Positions 15,503-25,574 of a stretch of 36,515 bases of DNA are shown one piece after another. Position 1 is the first letter of the stretch. Each line of letters starts with the position of its first letter. Under the pieces are notes generated by a model. That model was not told the origin of the DNA and ran no database searches. It saw only the letters and a program-made list of their open reading frames with translations. Source of the stretch: RI-153 sp963721725 (lineage in GTDB: Bacteria; Chloroflexota; Anaerolineae; Caldilineales; Caldilineaceae); NCBI GenBank assembly GCA_963721725.1, contig CAVRLX010000027.1, positions 1-36,515 of the forward strand. Direction: 5' to 3'. The translations under genes and the position numbers were made by a program.

Positions 15503-16138
15503 TCAATTCCTTCCTTGACAGATTGTGTGACACGTATTCACATAGAACTCTGAAAGCCGATCCATACGGCAGCGTCCCTTGTCGGCCAGGGCAGCGGGTA
15601 GCTGGCCCATATGCAGGGCGGCGATTATTTCACGTCCGGTCTCATCCAGGGTGGCTAGCAAGGCTTGTTGGTATTCCCCACTGAGCCGCTCTATAGGCTT
15701 TACCCAAGCCGCGGCACTGAGGGCGGGTGTTTCTACAACACAGGGCAGGGTCTGTACGACCGCCAGGGTAGAGATGAACTTCTCGACAGCGTAGCGGGAT
15801 AGGGCACCTATCTCGTCCAGGCCGGATAAAGCCAGCAGCGTGCTTTGCGAGAGACCTTCTGCTGGGAGTAGTAGCTGGTCTGCGTACTCATCTGGGCTTG
15901 AAAGTAGGCCCGTAGGATTCAACTGTCGAGTCATCCACCGCCCCAGCCGGGTGTTCCAGGGACGATGGGTGTCAGGCTTCGCTTCGGACTGGCTTAGCGC
16001 TGCTTCCTCAGGCTTCCCAGCCGCGTCATTTACTGGGGGATGGGGTACGTAGATCCTCAACGTCTGCAAGCGGGATAGTGGACCGCTGTAGGGTCGAATG
16101 GCTCTGATGTGGCTCGCTGCATAGGGCGTTGCATCCAT
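15503..16138 (-). CDS. Hypothetical element protein
   Basis: 211 residues from ATG 16138. The frame extends upstream into IS982, but the ATG is the base next to the IS border, and in the uninterrupted DNA it had GAGG upstream. The sequence has a Pro/Ala/Ser-rich N-terminal third (SGPLSRLQTLRIYVPHPPVN) and a helical remainder (LLALSGLDEIGALSRYAVEK, YQQALLATLDETGREIIAAL). No signal peptide, membrane segment or known motif is seen. It is the first of three tightly packed genes. The IS982 insertion at its start codon must have removed its promoter. Confidence 0.5.
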   Translation of the reverse strand: MDATPYAASHIRAIRPYSGPLSRLQTLRIYVPHPPVNDAAGKPEEAALSQSEAKPDTHRPWNTRLGRWMTRQLNPTGLLSSPDEYADQLLLPAEGLSQSTLLALSGLDEIGALSRYAVEKFISTLAVVQTLPCVVETPALSAAAWVKPIERLSGEYQQALLATLDETGREIIAALHMGQLPAALADKGRCRMDRLSEFYVNTCHTICQGRN

Positions 16139-17058
16139 ACCGTGATTGCTAGTTTGGAAACAACTGTGTATGCCAGAGAGCAAGGAGAGAGGCAAAGACT
16201 TTGATGTCAAAACCAGGATTGGTGCGAGCGCGTAAATGGTTGATGCCCATACTCACTAGCTGGCTGTTGACAGTTTCGATGGCTTTGCGATAGAGACGAA
16301 GGTCGTACTCATCAGCCCAGTCGTGCTGGGACTTCATGTTTTGCTTGCGAATGGGGATGAGACGGAGACCATCCTGGGCGAGGATAGGTTCAGCGCCCAG
16401 GGTATCGTTGTACGCTTTGTCAGCGAAGAGGGCAGAGCCATCAGGCAGGTTGACGGTGAGTTCGTAAATGGGTGTCAGGTCATGAAAGGAGCTAGGCAAG
16501 AGTTGAAAGGCAACGGGGAGACCATCGGATGTACAAATCAGATGCAACCGCCACCCGAAAACCTTCTCATCTTTGGCTTTACAGTAACCGCAGAAGGCCC
16601 GCCCCCTTACTTTTTTGCAGCGGCGTGCGCGTTTACGCTTGCATACGGGTATCGGCATGCTATCGATGATGAAGGCTTCTCCCTGCACACTCAGGTCCAT
16701 CAGGCATTCCAGGCAGAATTCGAGAAAGTCAGCGTGCTGGTGTAACTGTCGGTTGAAGCGAGAGACACTCAAGCGTCGTTCCGCCGGGATGTACCCCGTC
16801 TCTGCCATAATCAGTAACGCTCGCTCCAGGTTGTTGTTGAAGTAACGGGCCGCTACCACCGCCACCAGCATGATTTCGGCTGGTACCATCTTGGGTTTGT
16901 ATTTTGGCTCACCTAGAAATTCGTCACTCAAGTCATACAAAATGCAGAACACAGTGATAACAAACGTGGCGTCCATTTCGGCTTTCTCCTTGCTGTCGAG
17001 TCGTTGATGACCCGATTTTGCAATGAAATCCCCCGTGCCACAAACTAGCAATCACGGT
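16139..17058 (-). mobile_element. IS982-family insertion sequence
   Basis: Perfect 18-bp terminal inverted repeats (ACCGTGATTGCTAGTTTG at 16139-16156, complement at 17041-17058). Flanking AT at 16137-16138 and 17059-17060 is at most a 2-bp target duplication. The element is 920 bp with one transposase gene and appears complete. It sits exactly at the start codon of the hypothetical gene ending at 15503. Only 33 bp separate it from the IS1182 element. Confidence 0.88.
16149..16976 (-). CDS. IS982-family transposase
   Basis: 275 residues from ATG 16976, which has AAGGAG about 9 nt upstream; an upstream ATG at 17051 would start close to the terminal repeat. Catalytic-type motifs are EAFIIDSMPIPVCKR (Asp), GSALFADKAYND (Asp) and LYRKAIETVNSQL (Glu), with the family-typical GRAFCGYCKAKDEKVFGWRL segment before the second Asp. 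The frame is intact, so the element may be mobile. Confidence 0.9.
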   Translation of the reverse strand: MDATFVITVFCILYDLSDEFLGEPKYKPKMVPAEIMLVAVVAARYFNNNLERALLIMAETGYIPAERRLSVSRFNRQLHQHADFLEFCLECLMDLSVQGEAFIIDSMPIPVCKRKRARRCKKVRGRAFCGYCKAKDEKVFGWRLHLICTSDGLPVAFQLLPSSFHDLTPIYELTVNLPDGSALFADKAYNDTLGAEPILAQDGLRLIPIRKQNMKSQHDWADEYDLRLYRKAIETVNSQLVSMGINHLRARTNPGFDIKVFASLLALWHTQLFPN

Positions 17059-17091
17059 ATGACTTATCTTTTGCCTCGATCTCTGTCTTGA

Positions 17092-18849
17092 CAAGATACT
17101 GTTGGCGAAATCATGCCGATGCAATGGCAGCAAAACGAGAATGACGTGTTTGTGAGAGGGGAGTCTCTGCAAGCCAATCAGTGACTCGATTCAAATTGAT
17201 GGCAGCCGCCATCAAGACATGCTGCAAATGGGTCTTGGCCAGGCCGATGTATCGTGAACGGCGCAAGTCGGTGACACGGACGGCCTGCGAAAGGGTACCT
17301 TCAATGCCAGCGCGTGCGTTGTACCGTTGCTTGAAATCGGGCGAGGTCTGGCGCTGACGTGCAAGCTGAAGGGCTTCAAACAAGGGCCGGGTCCGAATCG
17401 TGATCATGCGGGGTTGGCTTGCCGAATGGGTGCACAGTTCACGGACGGGACAAGCCAAACAGTCGGCACGTGCGAAGCGAATATTGATGATGTCATGGGC
17501 GTGGCGGTCGTGGCCCGGCATCCATTGCAGGCTCGTGTGACCTTGGGGACAGATGGCCTGCTTTTGCTCCCAATCGATGCGAAACTGACTACTGGCAAAC
17601 CCCTGTCCTGCTTTGGCTTGCCAACTGGGCTCTTCTGGCACTGGCGCAATGAGGTCAATGCCATGTTGGCTTTGACTGGTCACCAAGTGAGACGCACTGA
17701 CGTAACCGGAATCAACGATGTGCTCTCCCGGCAACAAGTCGCGCACGGCCAAGTGGTCCTGGATGACGGGCGTCATGGCGAAATCGGAGGTGGTGGCGGG
17801 CGTTGTTGTTACATCGGTGATCACGTGGGGCAACTCAGTATCGCACGTCTCGGTCACGTGGACCTTGTACCCCGTCCACTCTGTGCTTCGCTTTTGACTG
17901 TAGCGTGCCTGTGCATCATGCGGTGAGCTAATCAGCAACGCCGCTGGCGGCAGATCCTCGGCGCTCCGCCAGGTGACCTCTTGGTCAGTGCGACTGAATT
18001 GTTGTACCCAGATCTGACGCAGAATCTGCACGGCTGGAACCTCATATAGCCAAGCCATAGTCGTGGACTTATAGATGGCTTGCAGAAGTTGGAAACCATC
18101 CGCACCGCTCTGCTCGGCGAGCTGATAACGCTCCTCGCGACCGGCAGGGAGACGATAGTCTTCAAAGCGTTGGGCGTAGCGCTCAAACCAGGGAATAGGC
18201 ACCCAACTGCGTAACCACTCCGCTGCCACCGTGGCTAAAGTCTCTAGGGTGTGCCGCAGCGTTTCGCAGACACACTCCAAGCGATTCAAAACCCGGATCG
18301 CCGCCAAGATATGGGTTGAATCTGTACGCTGTCTCCCGCGTAGCCTCAGCAGGCCCTGACTCTTGAATACGCTCAACATGGCATTCAACAATTGCTCTTC
18401 AGCTTGACCAGTAATCAGACGTGTGCGAAATTCGCTCAAGACGGAGTAGTGAAACCCTGTATCGGTGAGCGCAAGTCCCAATGCGTATTTCCAATCGATG
18501 CGCGCCCGCACTGCATCAGCCGCTTGTCGATCTGACAAGCCTTCGGCAAACTGCATCACCGTCACCAGGGCAAGCCGCCCCGGTGATTCGGCGGGTTGTC
18601 CCCGCTCTGGGAAAATGGCTGCAAACTGTTCATCGCTATACAACTCGCCCAGGACGTCTCGCATTCTCATATAGCGGTTACCTTTGGCAAAGGCCGCCTG
18701 TGCTACCATTCGCGTTTCCATCGGGATCCTCATCGACTCAGGCTTCATCATCGTGGCCTCCTTGTGATCAGTTCATGCCATATCATCAGAAGCCATTATG
18801 GATGAAGCCACAGAAATGTCCTACTGACCATTTCGCCAACAGTATCTTG
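17092..18849 (-). mobile_element. IS1182-family insertion sequence
   Basis: Perfect 20-bp inverted repeats (CAAGATACTGTTGGCGAAAT at 17092-17111, complement at 18830-18849). No target duplication is visible, since the left flank ends CTTGA and the right flank begins ACATTGG. The left junction CTTGA|CAAG is a short palindrome, in line with reported IS1182 preference for palindromic targets. The element cuts off the 3' part of a pectate-lyase-like gene on its right. Confidence 0.85.
17111..18751 (-). CDS. IS1182-family transposase
   Basis: 546 residues, intact, with AAGGAGG 5 nt before ATG 18751. It has the N-terminal DUF772-type domain (AIFPERGQPAESPGRLALVT, QFAEGLSDRQAADAVRARID) that marks the family, then catalytic motifs RQRTDSTHILAAIR (Asp), GEHIVDSGYVSASHL (Asp) and ARAGIEGTLSQAVR (Glu). 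A Cys-rich insertion (CPQGH, CLACPVRELC) near residues 410-445 is typical of the group. The stop codon lies in the terminal repeat. Confidence 0.92.
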   Translation of the reverse strand: MMKPESMRIPMETRMVAQAAFAKGNRYMRMRDVLGELYSDEQFAAIFPERGQPAESPGRLALVTVMQFAEGLSDRQAADAVRARIDWKYALGLALTDTGFHYSVLSEFRTRLITGQAEEQLLNAMLSVFKSQGLLRLRGRQRTDSTHILAAIRVLNRLECVCETLRHTLETLATVAAEWLRSWVPIPWFERYAQRFEDYRLPAGREERYQLAEQSGADGFQLLQAIYKSTTMAWLYEVPAVQILRQIWVQQFSRTDQEVTWRSAEDLPPAALLISSPHDAQARYSQKRSTEWTGYKVHVTETCDTELPHVITDVTTTPATTSDFAMTPVIQDHLAVRDLLPGEHIVDSGYVSASHLVTSQSQHGIDLIAPVPEEPSWQAKAGQGFASSQFRIDWEQKQAICPQGHTSLQWMPGHDRHAHDIINIRFARADCLACPVRELCTHSASQPRMITIRTRPLFEALQLARQRQTSPDFKQRYNARAGIEGTLSQAVRVTDLRRSRYIGLAKTHLQHVLMAAAINLNRVTDWLAETPLSQTRHSRFAAIASA

Positions 18850-18862
18850 ACATTGGGGTTCA

Positions 18863-19039
18863 CTATAGCGGTGAGCACCTGCTGCCCAGATGATAGATGG
18901 CGTCGGCTCTGGTCTTGACGGGCAAATTGTGGACCTTGGCGTGGGCGTGCGCCTCGCAAATCGCGGGCAGATCGTCGGTCACGCCGTCGCCCACCGCGCC
19001 AAAGGCTTCATAGGTCACAAAGATCTCGTGGGAAGTCAT
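18863..19039 (-). pseudogene. N-terminal fragment of a pectate-lyase-type beta-helix protein
   Basis: ATG 19039 has AAGGA about 7 nt upstream. The fragment TSHEIFVTYEAFGAVGDGVT followed by DDLPAICEAHAHAKVHNLPV matches the conserved 'FGAxGDGVTDD' start of Pectate_lyase_3/right-handed beta-helix proteins, which act on or bind polysaccharides. After 58 codons the frame ends, and IS1182 begins at 18849, so the catalytic helix is gone. The insertion marks where chromosomal DNA resumes to the right of the island. Confidence 0.7.
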
Positions 19040-19200
19040 GGCGTTGTCCTTGTGGAGAGATCACTTTTGACGGTAATGAAATCGCTGCCCCAAGCCATAA
19101 GTGAAGGCAAAAATTCTGTCGCCATTATAGCAAAAAAGCCGGGGGGGGTTGTCGTTGGATTGTGTTGGATTTGCATGGGCTGACTGGAGCGGCCTTATGA

Positions 19201-20333
19201 TTACCATGGACCAATGGACATGCCATTGTGGCCTATGGCATCGAAACCGTCAGCCCGACCGAGTCGCGCATTCTTGTCTATGACAACAACTATCCCAAGC
19301 TGCGAACCTACATTACAGTAAACATGACGGCCAATACATGGCGCTACGTCACCGCATCGACCCCAGGCCAACCAGAAGAGGCCTATGAGGGTTCGGCCGT
19401 TTCAGCCAATCTGCGGCTTGTGCCACTCAGTGCCCGTGATTTGCCCGTCGGTAAATATTTTGCCTGCCCTTTCTGTCCCAACCCAACCGTAACCAGCGCG
19501 CGCAGTCCGATGCATCCGCCATGATCACAGGTGAGCTTGACCTGGAATACACTGGCGAGGGTGCCATTTTGGTGATGAACGATGCTGGCCAAAAAACCGG
19601 ACACGAGCGGGGAACAGGCGTGTTTGTCAATGAAATTCCGGGCGCTGAAGTGTTTCACTTCCAGGGAGGTCTGGGCAAGGAAATTCCACCAGGGATCGGA
19701 ATTCCGTTTGAAGAACACGATCAGACTTTCTATAAAATGTTTGTCCACGGTACAACCGTGAACACCCCAACCGTAGGCACACTGTCGATTCATGGCCCGG
19801 CTTCTCAATTGGGTGAACGACATCGATCTGGATGCAGGCGAGATCTTCGAGTTCAGCTTCAGCCCAGATGGGATCACGTCGCCTTTACCGCCACTGAAAC
19901 AATCACTGCGCCTGAAATCTACATTGCCCATGATCCTCTTCATCTAGCCGACCCCAGCATTATCTTTGACGTGGAAGGCGTGAGTTTGCTGGCTGGTGAG
20001 TACATTCAGTTGGATCTTGACCCTGTGCTTGAACAGATCCAGCTTAGTCACACAGGAATTGAAGCAGAAAACTTTATCGTCGATATGAAGCACATCTGGC
20101 CCGATGGTGATGAACAGGATTACGCCAAAACCATTCATCTGCCTGCCGACAAGACTTCCGCCTTTATCGACTTTGGGGCTTGGGATGGTCTGCTGGAACC
20201 GCATGTTTATATCGATAGTATGTTGCAAAACCCCTCTGTCAACCACCGCTTGATGGTGAGCAACGTCACCGGCGCTTTTCACCCGGAACTGACCACCGAT
20301 ACGCGCGGCATGAGTTCTTTTTGCGGATGGTGA
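19201..20333 (+). pseudogene. Decayed protein with a C39/papain-like peptidase segment
   Basis: The frame starts without a start codon at NGHAIVAYGIETVSPTESRI, followed by VYDNNYPKLRTYITVNMTAN. The Gly-His-Ala with a following 'VYDNNYP' is the His/Asn part of a C39-like or papain-like cysteine-peptidase fold. The Cys-bearing N-terminus is missing. Breaks near 19525 and 19800 lead through GEGAILVMNDAGQKTGHERG, LNWVNDIDLDAGEIFEFSFS and PSIIFDVEGVSLLAGEYIQL to TGA at 20331-20333. At least two frameshifts plus 5' truncation. Probably an extracytoplasmic protein originally. The peptidase call is moderate; the C-terminal domain is not recognised. Confidence 0.5.
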
Positions 20334-20352
20334 AAGAGAAAAAGCAGCAGTA

Positions 20353-20390
20353 AAAAAAGCGCCCCGGTCACATGACCGGGGCGCTTTTTT
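20353..20390. terminator. Bidirectional rho-independent terminator
   Basis: AAAAAAGCGCCCCGGTCA pairs with TGACCGGGGCGCTTTTTT around a 2-nt loop (CA). The GC-rich stem is flanked by A and T runs, so it works on both strands: for the plus-strand relic ending at 20333 and the minus-strand DUF4013 gene ending at 20417. Confidence 0.9.
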
Positions 20391-20416
20391 CGCAGGCGCA
20401 AGTGGCCCGACGCATT

Positions 20417-21328
20417 CTAGAGCGCCGGGCTATCAGGGCGCTCATCGTTGCCCAAATCACGCGCTTCGGGTGCGGGCGACGTGGGCGGCTGGTTGACCGG
20501 CGGCACAGGCGGCGTATAAATGTCATCGGGCTGGCGGCGCACTGTCGGATCCGTCACCACCACCGAACTGGCGGGCGTGGCCGGGCTGCTGGGCGTGAAA
20601 TCGCTGTCATCGGCATAACTGCGGCGACTAAATGATCCGCCCCCCAAAGCACCCGGGTCCAGTTGACCATACAGATGATACTGGAAGTAGGTGCTGATTA
20701 CTACGCCCAGCGGAATCGTAATCAGAAGCCCAATCCCACACAGGATCATACCGACAATCCCGGCCACAGTGCTTATGATCAAACTACCCACCACATAAAC
20801 AATCGCCACCATCAACACATTGCCAATCTGATCGCGGGTCCACTGCCAGATGGCAGTAAACTGGAAGGCATCGCTGATCTGCTCGTTGCGGGCAAAGGCA
20901 ATCGTAATACCCGGTTGGATCAACATCAGAAAGAGGGCGTAAAGAATGGTGACACAGCTCCCACACAACAGGAGTATACCCCCAATAATCTCGCCGCCGC
21001 CCCCGCTATCGGCCAACATGGCCCCAAAGACGGTGGGGATCACCGCCACGATAATCGGCAACGACCAAAGGAGCATTACAAGAAATAGCTTGAAGCCACG
21101 GGTCAGATCCTCGCCCCATTGATCCCATTCAGGCAGCACAGGACGTGTTTTTTGCTGCACATTGCGCATCAAGCGCACCCCATAGCCGGTTAGAATGAAA
21201 AACCCAACCACGCCGACCAGTACCACGCTGAGCAAGCTGCTGACCAAGAGGACCAGTGTGCCAATCGTGGTCTTTTCAATCCAGCGATCTTCCTCGGTGA
21301 AAAATGTTAACGCACGGGCAATATCCAT
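20417..21328 (-). CDS. DUF4013 domain membrane protein
   Basis: 303 residues from ATG 21328, which has AAGGAG 7 nt upstream; the frame extends to 21385 without support. About six hydrophobic segments lie between residues 20 and 220 (TIGTLVLLVSSLLSVVLVGV, FLVMLLWSLPIIVAVIPTVF, GGILLLCGSCVTILYALFLM, and a final pair around IGNVLMVAIVYVVGSLIIST). The layout and the motif GYGVRLMRNV followed by LPEWDQWGEDLTRGFK match the DUF4013 family of unknown function. The last 80 residues are a Pro/Ser/Asp-rich cytoplasmic tail. It is a single-gene unit with its own terminator. Function unknown. Confidence 0.85.
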   Translation of the reverse strand: MDIARALTFFTEEDRWIEKTTIGTLVLLVSSLLSVVLVGVVGFFILTGYGVRLMRNVQQKTRPVLPEWDQWGEDLTRGFKLFLVMLLWSLPIIVAVIPTVFGAMLADSGGGGEIIGGILLLCGSCVTILYALFLMLIQPGITIAFARNEQISDAFQFTAIWQWTRDQIGNVLMVAIVYVVGSLIISTVAGIVGMILCGIGLLITIPLGVVISTYFQYHLYGQLDPGALGGGSFSRRSYADDSDFTPSSPATPASSVVVTDPTVRRQPDDIYTPPVPPVNQPPTSPAPEARDLGNDERPDSPAL

Positions 21329-21418
21329 AAACGTCTCCTTCGTGTGAACCATCTGCAACGGCGATGAATGGCAAACTCGCCCCAAACAGTCGCTTTATTA
21401 AAAGTCTGTCCCTATTTA

Positions 21419-21482
21419 GGTGCGACGCGCTCGCCAAGCGTAGAAGAGTTGTGAAAAGCGCCTGTGGCGAGTGCGTCGCACC
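21419..21482. repeat. 18-bp stem palindrome and tandem 14-mer
   Basis: GGTGCGACGCGCTCGCCA (21419-21436) pairs with TGGCGAGTGCGTCGCACC (21465-21482) with one G.T pair; there is no T-run. Just beyond, ATCAAAGTCTAGCA is repeated head to tail at 21499-21512 and 21513-21526. Both lie between the DUF4013 start and the queG end and may be a dispersed chromosomal repeat unit. Confidence 0.6.
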
Positions 21483-21591
21483 CTAGACCTGTATCGTTAT
21501 CAAAGTCTAGCAATCAAAGTCTAGCACAGCCATGAGAGGCGTACAATGACTCTCGCTAGACAATACGCACTGCGCCGTGGAAAGTTGCGGG

Positions 21592-22907
<1,316 letters not shown>

Positions 22908-23006
22908 CATTGCAAACCAGCGTACTTTCTCCAATGGCAGCCCATAGTATACTACGCCACGAGGTTGAGCACTGAATTTATATTTTCCCCCTGAGAGGAT
23001 AGTTCC

Positions 23007-24335
23007 ATGACCCGCATTCACTGGACCCTGTTTTTAATACTGGCCTGGGCACTGGCTGGCTGTGTAGCGCCGACCACACCTTCCGTACCCGCCCCCGTCA
23101 CCAGCGCGCCCACGGCCACGGTTGCGCCCACGGTGGAACCCACGCCAACGGGCGCTGCTGAACCTAGCGAGGTGATCACCACCACCGAGACGGTTGACGT
23201 CCCTGCCCAGCCTGCACCGGCGGAGGCAACCGCCCCCTTTGACCCTGCCACCACCACCGTTCGGCTGCAACCTGTGATTGAAGGGCTAAATCAGCCGCTC
23301 TTTGTCACCCATGCCGCCGATGGCACAGATCGACTTTTCGTCATCGAAAAGCCTGGTCGCATCTTGGTCTATGGCCCAGAGCGCAGCGACGGCGCGATCT
23401 TTTTGGATATTCAAGATCGGGTGGGCAGCAGTGGGTTTGAACAGGGTTTGCTGGGGCTGGCCTTTCCGCCCACCTTCAGCGAAAGCGGCCACTTTTTTGT
23501 GAACTATACCGACCGCGGCGGCAATACAGTGGTGGCCCGCTTCAACGTGGCTGCGGATGACACCAATGCCGCCGACAGTAACAGTGAATTCATGGTGCTG
23601 ACGCTGGCTCAGCCCGCCGCCAACCACAACGGCGGCATGGTTCTCTTTGGCCCCGATGGCAACCTTTGGATTGGCACTGGCGACGGCGGGCGCGCCAACG
23701 ATGCTTTTGGCAACGCCCAAGATCCACAAACACTGCTGGGGGCCATGCTGCGCCTGGACGTGACCACGGATCCAAGTGTCCCCTATACTATCCCCGCCGA
23801 TAACCCTTGGGTGACAACTGACTGGCAAGGCCGAGATGTGGCCGACGAGATCTGGGCGTTGGGGCTGCGCAACCCCTGGCGCTATAGCTTTGACCGTGAC
23901 ACCGGCGATCTGTGGATTGCCGATGTGGGGCAGAACCAGTACGAGGAGATCAATCAGGTGGAGATCTCCCCGGGCGGTCTGAACTTTGGCTGGCCGATCT
24001 TGGAAGGGCTGCACTGCTTCCAAAGCAGCACGTGCAGCAGCGAGGGCATGACCATGCCGGTGGCCGAATACGATCACAGCAATGGTTGCTCCATCACCGG
24101 CGGCTATGTCTATCGGGGCGCGCAGTTCCCGGCGCTGAACGGCGTCTATTTCTTCGGCGACTACTGCACGGGACTTTTCTGGGGACACTGGACCCCCGCC
24201 GATGGCGACGCCCGCCTGGAATTGCTCTTGCGCACAGGCTTGCAGATCAGTTCATTTGGCGAAGACGAAGCCGGTGAACTCTACCTCACCGATCTCATGC
24301 GTGGCGGCGTCTATCGCTTGGAAGTAGCCGAATAG
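23007..24335 (+). CDS. PQQ-dependent sugar dehydrogenase-type lipoprotein
   Basis: 442 residues. A lipoprotein signal peptide ends LAWALAGC (lipid-modified Cys19), followed by a 60-residue Thr/Pro/Ala linker (APTATVAPTVEPTPTG), so the domain is anchored outside the membrane. From residue 85 it is a six-bladed GSDH/HHIP-type propeller: LNQPLFVTHAADGTDRLFVI, EQGLLGLAFPP, ANHNGGMVLFGPDGNLWIGT (the NHNGG motif with the catalytic-type His), LGLRNPWRYSFDRDTGDLWI and EINQVEISPGGLNFGWPI. Family members oxidise aldose sugars with PQQ. AGAGG lies upstream of the ATG. It overlaps nothing, and the DUF790 gene starts 3 bp after its stop. Substrate unknown. Confidence 0.9.
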   Translation: MTRIHWTLFLILAWALAGCVAPTTPSVPAPVTSAPTATVAPTVEPTPTGAAEPSEVITTTETVDVPAQPAPAEATAPFDPATTTVRLQPVIEGLNQPLFVTHAADGTDRLFVIEKPGRILVYGPERSDGAIFLDIQDRVGSSGFEQGLLGLAFPPTFSESGHFFVNYTDRGGNTVVARFNVAADDTNAADSNSEFMVLTLAQPAANHNGGMVLFGPDGNLWIGTGDGGRANDAFGNAQDPQTLLGAMLRLDVTTDPSVPYTIPADNPWVTTDWQGRDVADEIWALGLRNPWRYSFDRDTGDLWIADVGQNQYEEINQVEISPGGLNFGWPILEGLHCFQSSTCSSEGMTMPVAEYDHSNGCSITGGYVYRGAQFPALNGVYFFGDYCTGLFWGHWTPADGDARLELLLRTGLQISSFGEDEAGELYLTDLMRGGVYRLEVAE

Positions 24336-24338
24336 CCC

Positions 24339-25572
24339 ATGCTCACTGCCGACCTTGTGCGCCCGCGTGTGCGTGTGCGCGGCGACACGATCTTCACCCA
24401 GCCGCTGCCGCCGGAAAGCAGAGCCATTGAGCGCACAGCCACCGAGTTGATTGCGCTTTTCGCCGCCCATGTGGACCATCCGCGCCGCGATCTGGACGCC
24501 ACGCTGGAAGCCTACGAAGGCGTGCGCCTCGACTATCCGATTATCCGCGGGCTGGCAAAGGTGCTGCGCGACAGCGCCACTTTCGCCGCCGATCCAGCGA
24601 TTCCGCCGGCGGCTCTGCGCGAAATGCTCTTTCAGCAGGCCGCCCAGCGCGGACCAATCCTGTCTGCGGCCGCGCCGGTGGGCGTGGACCGCGCCGATCT
24701 CATCGCTGAGGTCTCCGCCCACTATGCACTTTCGCCGCGAGCAGTGGAAGAAGCGCTTTACGCCGACCTGCTCGAAGAACAGATCTTGACCAAAGTGGGC
24801 ACGCCCTGGACCGCGCCCGCCCTCATCGCTCGCTATAATCTGGAACTGGCGCGCGGGCTGCTCTATCGGGCCAGTGAAATGCGGCTGACCGTGCGCGGCA
24901 ATTACAAAGATCTCTTCAAGTTCATCAAACTCTTCAAACTGATGCACACCATTCATCCACTGGCCGAGGGCGGCTATGCCATTACGTTGGACGGGCCGAT
25001 CTCGCCTTTTGTGCGCGCCACCCTGCGCTATGGCGGACAAATGGCCCGCTTTTTGCCCGCGCTGATGCTCTGTCCCGATTGGACAATGGAAGCCGACATC
25101 CACGCGCCGTGGACGGGGCAGCGACGCGCCGCTGCACTATCGGTTGGATGCATCAAGCGGGTTGGTGAGCCATTATAAAAGCAGCGGCGAGTTTGACAGC
25201 CGTCTCGAAGCGGATTTTGCGGCGGAGTTTGAAGAGAAGTTCGGGCGCAACGACCGTAAATGGACGCTGGGTCGAGAGGATGAGATCATCACCGTGGGCG
25301 ATACGGTGATGATCCCTGACTTTTCGTTTACCCATGTGAAGGATGGGCGGCGGGCGCTGGTGGAACTGGCGGGCTTTTGGCATCCAGACTATCTCAAGCG
25401 CAAGGCGTGGAAACTACGCGAGGCGGGCCGCCACGATCTGGTGGTGGTGGCCTATAAGAGCGTCAACACCACCGACGAAACCTGGCAAGATGTGCCCGGT
25501 GAGGTGCTGCTTTTCACCAGCAAGCCGGTAATCAAAGATGTGTTGGCCGCCGTGGAACGGGCCGCCGTGTAG
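24339..25572 (+). pseudogene. DUF790 (Bax1-like) nuclease, one frameshift
   Basis: About 410 residues when joined. The N-terminal part (LTADLVRPRVRVRGDTIFTQ, RYNLELARGLLYRASEMRLT, NYKDLFKFIKLFKLMHTIHP) is the DUF790 helical region. After a break near 25115, where GGGG would need one extra G, the frame reads DAPLHYRLDASSGLVSHYKS and then the RecB-like PD-(D/E)xK core: SRLEADFAAEF, VGDTVMIPDFSFTH (Asp), RALVELAGFWHPDYLKRKAW (Glu and Lys). Archaeal Bax1 binds the XPB helicase and cuts DNA; bacterial homologues are often next to an XPB-like helicase, but none is present here. The start at 24339 lies 3 bp after the sugar-dehydrogenase stop. Confidence 0.85.
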
Positions 25573-25574
25573 GG

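Noticed and set aside
17059..17091. A composite transposon formed by IS982 and IS1182
   Set aside because: The two elements belong to different families and the 33 bp between them hold no gene.
17327..17926. A 199-codon plus-strand ORF inside IS1182
   Set aside because: Antisense to the intact transposase; Gly/His-rich low-complexity product.
21499..21526. Tandem ATCAAAGTCTAGCA as the start of a CRISPR array
   Set aside because: Two abutting 14-mers without spacers and no cas genes in the window.
23286..24188. A 300-codon minus-strand ORF opposite the sugar dehydrogenase
   Set aside because: The GC-rich codon pattern opens the opposite strand; the plus-strand protein has a lipobox and propeller motifs, the minus one none.
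24252..25103. A 283-codon minus-strand ORF opposite DUF790
   Set aside because: Shadow of the conserved nuclease; no recognisable motif.
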